Shown here: positions 8,577 through 16,710 of the stretch, piece after piece
How the letters are laid out: each line of letters begins with the position of its first letter
Numbering within the stretch: the first letter of the stretch is position 1
Assembly: GCA_025936115.1 (NCBI GenBank)
Contig: JAICTZ010000034.1
Coordinates: forward strand, 1-64,000
Origin: Polyangiaceae bacterium
GTDB lineage: Bacteria > Myxococcota_A > Polyangia > Polyangiales > Polyangiaceae
Direction: 5' to 3'
DNA: 64,000 nucleotides
Made by a program: the position numbers and the translations under genes
Notes under the pieces: model-generated
What the model saw: only the letters and a program-made list of their open reading frames with translations
What the model was told of the DNA's origin: nothing
Databases searched by the model: none

Positions 8577-9287
8577 CTATCCGCCCGCGCTCGCGAGCGG
8601 CGGGAAACGAAGACCGAGCGACTCGACGACGTGACGCGCGCGGTTCAGAAAATCCTCGCGCATCTCTTCGTTCTTGCGCACTTTCAGGCCGTACTTCCGG
8701 TAGCTCTCGTTGTTCTTCGAGCCGGCCGCGCCGAAGAACTGCGGCAGGTACTGCGCGTAAGCGTCGATGGCCGCTTGCACCTCGCGCCGCCCCTCCTCGG
8801 TCTCACAGAGCTCCTCGCAGAACTTCTTGCCGAACTGGGCGTGGAACTTCTCCTCCGGCATGGTCAAACGACCGATCGCGCGTAAAGGGAGGAAGCTGCA
8901 GGTCAAGAGGTCCTCCACCTGCAGGATTTCCGCGAGGTCCGCGAGCATCTTGATCACGCAGAACTCGGGCCAGCTCTTGAGCTGAAACCCGAAGATACTG
9001 AGCGGGCGTTTGACCTTGGGATCGGTCGCTGCCGGCGGAATGCCGAGCTCGTCGGCGAGTCCCTTGAAGCGCACGTGGTGGTGGTACTCCTCCATCGCGA
9101 TACGGCAGGTGAGCCACTTGGCGTACGGCGTCGGCGCGTGCGCAATGGCCGGCTCGTCGAAGACTTGCGCGCCGTAGAGCTCGTTCACGGCGTGACTCGC
9201 GACGATCTTGCAGATCGCCTCGCGATACTCCGGCGGCTCGTTGGCTAAGTCGGCGACGGCTTTGACTTCATGGTAGGCGCTCTCCAT
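8577..9287 (-). CDS. PaaA-like diiron (ferritin-fold) oxygenase component
   Basis: 236 residues. Carboxylate and histidine ligands of a ferritin-like diiron site are placed as in PaaA/BoxB-type proteins: Glu36 (NELYGAQ), Glu66xxHis69 (EEYHH), Glu120 (DLAEILQVEDL) and Glu146xxHis149 (EEKFH). PaaA is about 310 residues and BoxB about 470, so this is a short member. PaaA-family enzymes epoxidise aromatic CoA thioesters. No reductase (PaaE or BoxA) or PaaB-D partner is encoded in the window. With gentisate genes directly downstream, it is the best candidate for ring hydroxylation of a hydroxybenzoyl-CoA-type intermediate. That is inference; the diiron family assignment is well supported. Confidence 0.75.
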   Translation of the reverse strand: MESAYHEVKAVADLANEPPEYREAICKIVASHAVNELYGAQVFDEPAIAHAPTPYAKWLTCRIAMEEYHHHVRFKGLADELGIPPAATDPKVKRPLSIFGFQLKSWPEFCVIKMLADLAEILQVEDLLTCSFLPLRAIGRLTMPEEKFHAQFGKKFCEELCETEEGRREVQAAIDAYAQYLPQFFGAAGSKNNESYRKYGLKVRKNEEMREDFLNRARHVVESLGLRFPPLASAGG

Positions 9288-9340
9288 GATCCACTCCTAA
9301 TGCTGGGGTCAGACATCCGCATTTCTCTCGGCGTTTTGTG

Positions 9341-10282
9341 CTAAACGACGGGGTCGCTGTTGAAAGCCTCGAGATCCGTCTCGAGGCCGGTAAAACTCGC
9401 TGCCAAGCGCTGCGTGAAGAGCACCGAGAACTCCGACTCGTCGAAGCCACCCTCCGGCAAGAGGACACGCTCGCGCGGGCGCGGCTGCGAAAACAAGAAC
9501 ACTTCCCGCCCTCGCACGCCGAACACTTGACCGCTCACGGTCGCCGCCTGGGCGCTGCACAGGAAAGCCACGAAATCCGCGACGTAACGCGGGGGGACCT
9601 TGAGCGCGCGCGCCTTGTACTCGGTTTGCGCGCCGTTCGCGGGCACGATGGCCTCGGTCACGCGCGTCGCGGCGAAGGGCGCGACCGCATTGCACGTGAC
9701 GCCCGAACGGCCCATGTCCATCGCGACGACACGGGTCAGGCCGAGTAGTCCCGCCTTGGCGCTCGCGTACGCGGCCTGCGCAAAGTTACCGTAGAGGCCC
9801 GCAGAAGACGTGATGTTGACGATCCGGCCCGGCGCGCGGCCGGCCTTCGCCTGCTCGCGGAGCCGCGGCGTCGCCGCAGCGAGGACGTAAAAGGCGGCGC
9901 TCAGATTGGTCCTGAGCACGGCGTCCCACGCGGCGGGCTGCGCTTTGAAAATGAAGGCGTCCCGCAGGATCGCGGCGTTGTTCACGACGAGGTCGATGCC
10001 GCCGAAGCGCGCCACGGCGAGCGCCACGGCAGCTTCCGCCGTCGCGGCCGTCGCGATGTCGTCCGTGAACGCCTGCGCGCGCGCGCCGAGCTCGCTCGCC
10101 GCCGCTTGCGCCACGGTCGGATCGGGCTCGTCACCGGCGATCGAGACGCCGCTGTCCGCCAGCACGATGCTCGCGCCGAGCGCGTGAAGCCGGCGGCTGA
10201 TCGCGAGACCGATCCCGCGCGCGCCCCCCGTGACGAGGGCCACTCGTCCGTCGAGCGGAGTCGCATGCAGCGGAGCGGTCAC
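9341..10282 (-). CDS. SDR family dehydrogenase with C-terminal extension
   Basis: 313 residues. NAD-binding TGGARGIG (18-25), NNAAILRDA, Ser (NITSSAG) and YASAK catalytic residues are intact. The order resembles the (3R)-hydroxyacyl-CoA dehydrogenase domain of peroxisomal MFE-2. After the SDR core comes an extension of about 55 residues (from FSQPRPRERVLLPEGG) that is not needed for catalysis. It sits between the diiron gene and the regulator and probably oxidises a beta-hydroxyacyl-CoA during side-chain removal. Substrate stereochemistry is not evident. Confidence 0.8.
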   Translation of the reverse strand: MTAPLHATPLDGRVALVTGGARGIGLAISRRLHALGASIVLADSGVSIAGDEPDPTVAQAAASELGARAQAFTDDIATAATAEAAVALAVARFGGIDLVVNNAAILRDAFIFKAQPAAWDAVLRTNLSAAFYVLAAATPRLREQAKAGRAPGRIVNITSSAGLYGNFAQAAYASAKAGLLGLTRVVAMDMGRSGVTCNAVAPFAATRVTEAIVPANGAQTEYKARALKVPPRYVADFVAFLCSAQAATVSGQVFGVRGREVFLFSQPRPRERVLLPEGGFDESEFSVLFTQRLAASFTGLETDLEAFNSDPVV

Positions 10283-10292
10283 GGGTTGCCTC

Positions 10293-11276
10293 CTATTCCG
10301 GGTTCGTGCGCGCCAAGAGCGGGCGCTTGGTGCGCGGCAGTACGGCGAGCAGCGCCGGGATGACCTGGCCGAGTGCCTTGCCGCTGGTGTCGAGTGAGGC
10401 GTGCGCGAGCTCGTAGAGCGGACGGCGAGCTTCGAGCGTCCGTTCGATGTTCTCGACGGCCTCGTCGCGGAGCTGCGCGCTCGCGATGCGAGCGTCGTGC
10501 TGCGCGAGCACGCGCTCGAACATGACGCGGGGCTTTGCCTTGAGCCAGATCGTGAAGAACGAAGTGAGCAAGAGCTCGTACGTCGCTGCTTCGGCGACGA
10601 TGCCGCCGCCGGTCGCGAGCACCACGTCGGGGTAGGCCGCGATGATGCGTTCGAGGCAGCTGCGCTCGAGCACGCGGTAGCCGTGTTGTCCGTAAAGCGT
10701 GAAGATCTCGCTGACGGCGAGCTTTGCCTCGGCCTCGATTTCCCGATTCAACTCGACGAAGGGGACGCCGAGCCGCTCGGCCAGGAGCGGCCCCAGCGTC
10801 GATTTACCGACGCCTCGGATCCCGATCAGCGCAACGCGCTGTCCGCCCCCCTCACCTTCGAGCAGCTGTTGGCGAATCTGAGCCAAGCGTTCGGGCGGTT
10901 GGCGCTTGAGAAACTCGACGATCAGCGCGAAATCGGCGTTGGGCGACTCGTCGGAGGTGAAGAAACTCTCGATCGGTAGATTCAACGCGAGCGCCAGCCG
11001 TTGCAGCAAACCGAGCGAGATGTTGCCGGTGCCGCCTTCGACACGCGCGAGGTACGCGAGCGAGATGCCGGAATCCTCGGCCAAGGCTTTGCGCGTCATG
11101 AAGCGTCGCGCCCGAGCGTCGCGGACGCGCTGCCCGAGTAGAGCGTGGAGCTCACCCTCGTTCACGTCCGTCGCGAGCTTGCCCGGCGCCACGGGAGCGC
11201 GCGCGCTCCCGGCCGTGCTTTTGGTACGCGCGGCAGCGCGTCCACTCGCGTTCTTGGTTTTCTCGGGTGGCTTCAT
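10293..11276 (-). CDS. BzdR/BoxR-like regulator: XRE HTH fused to shikimate-kinase-like domain
   Basis: 327 residues. A basic, Ala-rich N-terminus precedes an XRE helix-turn-helix (about 45-105, ARRFMTRKALAEDSGISLAYLARVE). After a linker comes a shikimate-kinase-like domain (about 146-310) with an intact Walker A GIRGVGKST (152-160) and GGGIVAEAATYELLL. This is the diagnostic two-domain layout of BzdR and BoxR, repressors in which the kinase-like domain senses benzoyl-CoA. Its presence inside a CoA-ligase and gentisate operon suggests an aroyl-CoA effector. The likely targets are the two TACTATAGTA palindromes at the divergent promoter (inference). Confidence 0.88.
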   Translation of the reverse strand: MKPPEKTKNASGRAAARTKSTAGSARAPVAPGKLATDVNEGELHALLGQRVRDARARRFMTRKALAEDSGISLAYLARVEGGTGNISLGLLQRLALALNLPIESFFTSDESPNADFALIVEFLKRQPPERLAQIRQQLLEGEGGGQRVALIGIRGVGKSTLGPLLAERLGVPFVELNREIEAEAKLAVSEIFTLYGQHGYRVLERSCLERIIAAYPDVVLATGGGIVAEAATYELLLTSFFTIWLKAKPRVMFERVLAQHDARIASAQLRDEAVENIERTLEARRPLYELAHASLDTSGKALGQVIPALLAVLPRTKRPLLARTNPE

Positions 11277-11289
11277 CGCACAAGTATGT

Positions 11290-12057
11290 TCAGCGCGCTG
11301 CCATTCGCAAAGCCCCGTCCAGGCGAATGGTCTCGCCGTTCAACATTTCGTTTTCGACGACGTGTTCGGCGAGCGCCGCGTATTCGTCGGGTCGCCCCAA
11401 GCGCGGCGGGAACGGCACGCTCTTGCCGAGCGCGTCCTGCACGTCGCTCGGCAGCCCGGCGAGCATCGGCGTCGCGAAGATGCCGGGTGCGATCGTGCAC
11501 ACGCGAATGCCGCCGCTCGCGAGCTCGCGCGCGATCGGCAACGTCATCGCGACGATACCGCCTTTGGAGGCGGCGTAAGCCGCTTGCCCGATCTGTCCGT
11601 CCCACACGGCGACCGACGCCGTGTTCACGATCACGCCACGTTCGCCCGCGGCATTCGGGCTGCCGTTCAGCATCACGGTCGCCGCGAGCCGGATCATGTT
11701 GAACGCGCCGATCAAGTTGACGTTCACGACGCGCGCGAACGATTCGAGGCGATGCGTGCCCTTCTTGCCGACCACCCGCTCCGCTGGACCGATCCCCGCG
11801 CAGTTGACGAGGCCGTTCAAGCCGCCAAACTCCCGGACCGCCGTCTCGACCGCTCCCTGCGCCTCACCCTCGCTGGTTACGTCAGTCCTGCAGAAGCGTA
11901 CGCCCTGGCCGAGCTCCGTCGCGAGCTTCTGGCCGCCGTCGGCGTCGAGATCGGCAATCAGCACGCGCGCACCGCGCGAGTGAAAGCGCCTGACGGTCGC
12001 CGCGCCGAGTCCCGAGCTACCGCCCGTGACGATGAAAATCGAGCCGTTGAGGTCCAT
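11290..12057 (-). CDS. 3-hydroxyacyl-CoA dehydrogenase, SDR (HSD17B10-like)
   Basis: 255 residues. It has TGGSSGLG near the N-terminus, ADLDADGG at the NAD-specificity loop, NCAGIGPAERVVGKKG, Ser (NTASVAV) and YAASK, and ends with GETIRLDGALRM. The sequence order matches type-II (short-chain) 3-hydroxyacyl-CoA dehydrogenases. Adjacent to thiolase and a CoA ligase, it would oxidise a 3-hydroxyacyl-CoA to the ketone. Together with the fusion protein and the other SDR, three dehydrogenases are available in one operon. Confidence 0.85.
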   Translation of the reverse strand: MDLNGSIFIVTGGSSGLGAATVRRFHSRGARVLIADLDADGGQKLATELGQGVRFCRTDVTSEGEAQGAVETAVREFGGLNGLVNCAGIGPAERVVGKKGTHRLESFARVVNVNLIGAFNMIRLAATVMLNGSPNAAGERGVIVNTASVAVWDGQIGQAAYAASKGGIVAMTLPIARELASGGIRVCTIAPGIFATPMLAGLPSDVQDALGKSVPFPPRLGRPDEYAALAEHVVENEMLNGETIRLDGALRMAAR

Positions 12058-12102
12058 CTTGGCTTCTCGTGTGGATGCTTGCTGTGAGTTCGACGCCGGG
12101 CG

Positions 12103-13359
12103 TCACGCGGCGCGCCGCAGTAAGACTGCGATGCCCTGCCCGCCCCCGGCGCATGCCGATGAAATCGCGAACTCGCCCTGCGTTTGCTCGAGCTCGCGGG
12201 CGACGGTCGTCGTCAAACGCACGCCGGAAGCGGCGAGCGGATGTCCGATGGCGATGGCGCCGCCGTGAACGTTGACGCGCGAGCGCTCGAGCTCGAGCTC
12301 TTTTTCGACGGCGAGGTACTGCGCACCGAACGCCTCGTTGATCTCGAAGCGCGCGACGTCGCGTTGCTGAACGCGTGCGGCGGCGAGCACGGCGCGAATC
12401 GCCGGCACGGGTCCGATGCCCATGATCTCGGGCGGTACCCCGACGCTCGCGCCCGCGACGACACGCGCGAGCGGACGCAGGCCATGAGCCCTCACGTAGC
12501 TGCCCGAGGCGACGAGCACGCCCGCCGCGCCGTCGACGATGGCGGAGCTGTTGCCGCCCGTTTGCACGCCGTCCTTGCCGAAGGCGGGCCGCAGCCCCTG
12601 CAGCACGTCGAAGGGACTCGTCTTCACGTGTTCGTCGCGCTCGAAGCGCGCCACGCTCCGCGGCAGCTTGATGCCGCGCGCCTGATAGCCCTCGAGGTTC
12701 CAGGTCTGGGACGTGACGCCTGCGACTTCCCCCGCGAGGAAGCCGCTGCTCCAGCCTAGGGCCGCGCGCTCGAAGCTCTGCTCCGCGAAGCGATCGACCT
12801 CCGGTCGCGTGATGCCGTAGTGTCGCGCCAGATTTTCGGCGGTTTCACCCATGCGCGTGTTCGATGCCGTATCGAGCGTGGCTTCCCACAGGAAATCCTT
12901 GAACTCGACTTGGCCCATCTTGAAGCCGCTGCGGTGCGAGTACGCAGCCACCGGGTTTCGCGACATCGATTCCGTTCCCACGCACAAGACGAGCTTGGCC
13001 TTGCCGAGGGCGATCTGATCGGCCGCCGTCAAGATCGTCTCGAACCCCGTCCCGCACAGCCGGTGCACGAGGAGCGCGGGGACGCCGAGCGGGACGCCGG
13101 AGTAGAGCCCGATGTGCCGCGGCAAGTAGAACGCGTCGAAGCTCGACTGCGCGACGTTACCCGCGACGACGCTATCGACGTCGGAGGCCGGCACGCCCGT
13201 GCGCTCGAACAGCGCTCGCGCGACGTGGATCCCGAGATCGGTCGCCGAGACGCCGCTGAGCACGCTCATGTAGTCGGCGAACGGCGTTCGCACGCCTGCA
13301 ACGAGCCAAACGTCTTCGTAGTTGGCGGTCTGGGCACGGGGCTCGAATTTGTCGTTCAT
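12103..13359 (-). CDS. thiolase (acetyl-CoA acyltransferase)
   Basis: 418 residues from ATG 13359; a GTG three codons earlier is possible. The active-site Cys lies in LLVHRLCGTGFETI (about residue 91). The C-terminal motifs HGGAIAIGHPLAASGVR and SACAGGGQG supply the catalytic His and second Cys. It is a full-length biosynthetic/degradative thiolase. In this operon it is expected to cleave an aroyl-acetyl-CoA to aroyl-CoA and acetyl-CoA, the final step of CoA-dependent beta-oxidative shortening of a phenylpropenoid chain. Confidence 0.9.
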   Translation of the reverse strand: MNDKFEPRAQTANYEDVWLVAGVRTPFADYMSVLSGVSATDLGIHVARALFERTGVPASDVDSVVAGNVAQSSFDAFYLPRHIGLYSGVPLGVPALLVHRLCGTGFETILTAADQIALGKAKLVLCVGTESMSRNPVAAYSHRSGFKMGQVEFKDFLWEATLDTASNTRMGETAENLARHYGITRPEVDRFAEQSFERAALGWSSGFLAGEVAGVTSQTWNLEGYQARGIKLPRSVARFERDEHVKTSPFDVLQGLRPAFGKDGVQTGGNSSAIVDGAAGVLVASGSYVRAHGLRPLARVVAGASVGVPPEIMGIGPVPAIRAVLAAARVQQRDVARFEINEAFGAQYLAVEKELELERSRVNVHGGAIAIGHPLAASGVRLTTTVARELEQTQGEFAISSACAGGGQGIAVLLRRAA

Positions 13360-13390
13360 GGCAGTCACCGTGATCGCGTGAGCACGAAGG

Positions 13391-15265
13391 TCAGGCGCTC
13401 CGTCCGTCCGCGGAGCCCGTGGGGGTAATCACCGAAGCCTCGCGCGGCGTGCGGTAGAGCTCGTCCACCAGTGCCGCGCGGCGCGTCAGCACGGCGCGCT
13501 GATTGACGTAGCCCTTGTCGGTGATTTCACCCGCGTCGAGGGAGGGCGGCTCCCGCAGCAAGAGCGCGCGCGTCGCGTACGTCGAGGAGCCGACGCCCGA
13601 CTGCGCGAGAGCGAAGAGCCCGGCGGCGATCACGCCGCGTACGGCCGCATCTTCGAATAGCTCACCGAGGCCCGCGTCCTTCCGTGAGGCGCACAGCTTC
13701 CGACAGGCCTCGACGTTCGGGAAAATCAAAAAACCCACTTCGTGCCGGTCGTGGCCGGTAACCACCACGTCCTGAGCGACGGGGGCGAGCGCCGCAATCG
13801 CTTTGAGCCGAAGCGCTCCGACGTGAACCCACGTGCCCGTCGTCAATTTGAAGTCTTCGCCCAGGCGGCCGTCGAACAGAAGGCCTGCGTCCGGGCGCGC
13901 CGGATCGATGAAGCGCATCGCGTCGGCGGTCTTGAAAAAGCCTTCTTCGTCGAACGCCGCGGCCGTCAGATCGGGGCGACCCCAATAGCCGGGCGTGACG
14001 TTCGGGCCTCGCACTCTGGCTTCGAGTTTTTCGCCGCTCGGAACCAGCTTGAGCTCGCAGCCGGGGATCGGCAGGCCGACCACTCCGGCACGCTCTGCCT
14101 GAAAATGGCAGCTCGTCGCGGCCGGCGCGGTCTCGGTCAGACCCCACGAGGAGACCATCGGCAATTCATGGCCGAGCGTCTCGTACGCGAGCGCGCGCAG
14201 CGAATCCCACACGTTCTGCGGCAACCCCGCCGCAGCATAGAAGAGCAAACGCAACCGGCTGAAGAAGCGTTTGCGCAACGCCGCGTCGCCGCGGAGCGCT
14301 GTCGCCAAGAGGTCGTAGGCGCGCGGCACGTTGAAAATGACGCTCGGCGCGATCTCGCGCAAATTCGCGAGCGTGGTCTCGAACTCGCCCGGCACGGGAC
14401 GGCCGGCGTCGATGTAGAGAGTGCCGCCGTTGCGCAGCGTTAAGTTGAAATTGTGGTTGCCGCCGAACGTGTGGTGCCACGGCAGCCAATCGACCACGAT
14501 CGGCGGCTCGTCGAGAAACGGCCAGAGTTGCGCGATGGCCTGCTGATTGGCGCACAGCATCCGTTGCGTGTTGATCACCGCCTTCGGTTCGTCGGTCGAG
14601 CCCGAGGTGAACAGGAACTTGGCGATGGTGTCGTGGGAGACCTGCGCGAAGGCCCGCTCTGCCGCCCGCGTGTCTCGTTTCGACGTGAGCGCCGCGAACG
14701 GCACGGCTCCGTCCGCGGGTGACGTCTCGCTACTCACGACAACTGTCGCGCGGTGGCTCCGCCGGATGGCGGCCAGCGCCGGACCGAACCGCGTCTGATC
14801 GGAGACGTAGATGAGACCCGGTCGCAGCGTGCCGACGATTTTGGTGAGCTTGCCGAAATCCTTCGACACTAGAGCGTAGGCTGGAGAGACCGGCGCGACG
14901 GGGATGCCGACGTGCAAGCAAGCGAGCGTCAGCAGGCCGTGCTCGACGCTATTCCCCGAGAGGATCAACACGGGCCGTTCCGCCGAGAGCTTTTGCTCGA
15001 GTAACCAGGCCCCGATATGATTGACCTGCTCGAGCGCGTCGCCGTAGCTGATGCCGCGCCAACCGCCCCCATGGTCGCGCTCCATGAGTAGGCGCCGCGT
15101 GGGCGCCCGGCTCGCCCAATGTAAGAGGTATTCCCCAGTGCAGCGCGCATAGCTCTTGAGCGCATCGCGCGAGCGCACCAGCACGGCGCCGTCAGCGCGC
15201 CGCGTTACCTCGACGGCCGCTGGCGCAAAGAGGCGTGTCGACTCGGATTCGGAATGCGCCATCAT
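13391..15265 (-). CDS. feruloyl-CoA synthetase-like AMP-forming CoA ligase
   Basis: 624 residues if started at ATG 15265 (MMAHSES). A frame extension up to 15319 would abut the palindrome at 15321 and lacks a plausible Shine-Dalgarno site. It has the AMP-binding motif FLFTSGSTDEPKAVINT, the GLTETAPA-type adenylate motif, and DGRLGEDFKLTTGTWVHVG. The last is typical of feruloyl-CoA synthetases, as is the opening LKSYARCTGEYLLHWASRAPTRRLLMER. It would activate a hydroxycinnamate or related aromatic acid as the first catabolic step. It is the first gene of the minus-strand operon. Confidence 0.85.
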   Translation of the reverse strand: MMAHSESESTRLFAPAAVEVTRRADGAVLVRSRDALKSYARCTGEYLLHWASRAPTRRLLMERDHGGGWRGISYGDALEQVNHIGAWLLEQKLSAERPVLILSGNSVEHGLLTLACLHVGIPVAPVSPAYALVSKDFGKLTKIVGTLRPGLIYVSDQTRFGPALAAIRRSHRATVVVSSETSPADGAVPFAALTSKRDTRAAERAFAQVSHDTIAKFLFTSGSTDEPKAVINTQRMLCANQQAIAQLWPFLDEPPIVVDWLPWHHTFGGNHNFNLTLRNGGTLYIDAGRPVPGEFETTLANLREIAPSVIFNVPRAYDLLATALRGDAALRKRFFSRLRLLFYAAAGLPQNVWDSLRALAYETLGHELPMVSSWGLTETAPAATSCHFQAERAGVVGLPIPGCELKLVPSGEKLEARVRGPNVTPGYWGRPDLTAAAFDEEGFFKTADAMRFIDPARPDAGLLFDGRLGEDFKLTTGTWVHVGALRLKAIAALAPVAQDVVVTGHDRHEVGFLIFPNVEACRKLCASRKDAGLGELFEDAAVRGVIAAGLFALAQSGVGSSTYATRALLLREPPSLDAGEITDKGYVNQRAVLTRRAALVDELYRTPREASVITPTGSADGRSA

Positions 15266-15320
15266 GCAGAGCCGGTGCCGGTGCTCAGGCTGGCGGAAGT
15301 CATCGTCGGCACCCAGCATC

Positions 15321-15330
15321 TACTATAGTA
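15321..15330. promoter_or_regulatory. operator-like palindrome TACTATAGTA, copy 1
   Basis: A perfect 10-bp palindrome about 55 bp upstream of the CoA ligase start. Read on the minus strand it continues GATGC, matching the flank of copy 2 (TACTATAGTAG followed by A or T, then TGC). It could be the operator for the BzdR/BoxR-like regulator or overlap a -10 element (TATAGT). Confidence 0.6.
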
Positions 15331-15477
15331 TCTGTTGGCTGTCCACCCCCGGCGGCGCCGGGAACTCGGCGCGGCATGCAGACAAGGACGCCTGAATCGG
15401 ACTTTTGCCGCGTGGATGTTCTGTTGCCGGCTGGTAACGCGAACGCCAGATTTAATATAGGAGACTTGGGCGAAGCG

Positions 15478-15487
15478 TACTATAGTA
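15478..15487. promoter_or_regulatory. operator-like palindrome TACTATAGTA, copy 2
   Basis: A second perfect copy, inverted relative to copy 1 and followed on the plus strand by GTTGC. It lies about 145 bp upstream of the outer-membrane channel gene. The 15-bp agreement between copies in an 80% GC-like context is unlikely to be chance. Confidence 0.6.
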
Positions 15488-15633
15488 GTTGCGTCCTGTT
15501 CCCGCTCACCTGGTGACTGCGGGATTCGTTTGCTCGGATGAGGTCATGACGAGCCGGTGCAGAGTGCCTGGCTCGGATTTCCGGACGTCGCGCGCGGAGG
15601 TCGTTCTGCGCCGACGGTTGAGGAGCATGTCAT

Positions 15634-16659
15634 ATGGGTCGATTTCGACGGATTCGCTTGGGTTGCCTCGCCACGCTCTTCCTGATCGGTGCCGTGCCGA
15701 GCGAAGCGCTCGCCGCCAATCAAGAGCCTGCCGGCTTGAACCTCGGGCTCACGAGCTTTTATGACGGGTTCGGTAGGAACGAAGAGGGCTTCGTTTACCT
15801 CGCCTACGCCACGTATTCGCGCTCGCGCAGCATCAACGGCGACGACGGCAAGCCGGAGGAGGTATTCAACAATCCGAAGCTCGACGCCTACATCCTGATC
15901 AATCAGCTCGTCTACATGTTACCGGAAACCCTGTTCGGCGACGCCGCGCGCCCGGGCATCAATCTGATCGTCCCCGTCCTCGGGTTCGACACGAGTTTTA
16001 GCCCGCCTCCGCCGCCCCCGGGCATCCAGTTGAAGGACAACGGGTTCGGCATGGGCGATCCCGTGCTGGGCCTGCTCCTGCAGTTCAAGCCAATCATGGC
16101 GGGCAAGCGACCCGTGTTCTCGCACCGGCTCGAGCTCGACCTCATCATCCCGATTGGTGGCTACGATCCGCACAAGGACATCAATCAGGGCTCGAACTTC
16201 GCGTCATTCAACCCGTATTGGGCGGCGACCGTGCTGCCGATTCCGCACCTGGAATTTTCGGCGCGCTTCCACTACCTCTACAATTTCACGAACCTGCGGC
16301 CCGCCAATCCGCCGCCGATCATGCCCGCTGTCGTGAGCGCGAAGGCCGGACAGGCGTTCTGGGTCAACTACGCGGCGTCGTACGAGGTCATCCCGAGACT
16401 CCACGTCGGCGTGAATGGCTACTACTTCAACCAGTTCACCGACGACAAGTACACCTACGCCGACGGCACCCAGAACAACGGCAAGAGCGTGCCCCCCCTC
16501 GGCGATCAGGGACATGCCCGTTTCCTGACGGTCGGGCCCGGCATCTTCTGGGACATCGACAAGGAAAATAAGCTGATGGCGAACGCCTACTTCACGCTGT
16601 TCGCCGACAATCGGCCGAGCTCGACGGTCTTCAACCTCCACTACATTCACAGCTTTTGA
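15634..16659 (+). CDS. outer-membrane SphA/MetA-pathway-type channel
   Basis: 341 residues. The signal peptide has a basic n-region (MGRFRRIRLG) and a cleavage site near EALAANQ. The mature protein is an alternating beta-barrel type sequence (NLGLTSFYDGF, LELDLIIPIGGYDP, PYWAATVLPIPHLEFSARFHYLYNFT) ending in a terminal aromatic (HSF), as in outer-membrane proteins. The pattern fits the transporter family named for the MetA phenol pathway (PF13557), found beside aromatic catabolic genes. It probably admits the aromatic acid or a hydrophobic precursor across the outer membrane, upstream of the ABC importer. Confidence 0.8.
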   Translation: MGRFRRIRLGCLATLFLIGAVPSEALAANQEPAGLNLGLTSFYDGFGRNEEGFVYLAYATYSRSRSINGDDGKPEEVFNNPKLDAYILINQLVYMLPETLFGDAARPGINLIVPVLGFDTSFSPPPPPPGIQLKDNGFGMGDPVLGLLLQFKPIMAGKRPVFSHRLELDLIIPIGGYDPHKDINQGSNFASFNPYWAATVLPIPHLEFSARFHYLYNFTNLRPANPPPIMPAVVSAKAGQAFWVNYAASYEVIPRLHVGVNGYYFNQFTDDKYTYADGTQNNGKSVPPLGDQGHARFLTVGPGIFWDIDKENKLMANAYFTLFADNRPSSTVFNLHYIHSF

Positions 16660-16710
16660 GCCATCCGAGTCCACGCGTGACCTTCGTCCAGTTTTGAAAG
16701 GAGCACTCGC

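Larger units (their letters stand above)
15266..15633. promoter_or_regulatory. divergent promoter region of the aromatic locus
   Basis: A 368-bp gap between the CoA ligase (leftward) and the channel gene (rightward). It is locally AT-richer than the surroundings (for example TTTAATATAG near 15451) and holds two identical 10-bp palindromes. The rightward gene has AGGAG at 15621-15625, 8 nt before ATG 15634. The short plus-strand frames here are shadows. Confidence 0.7.
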
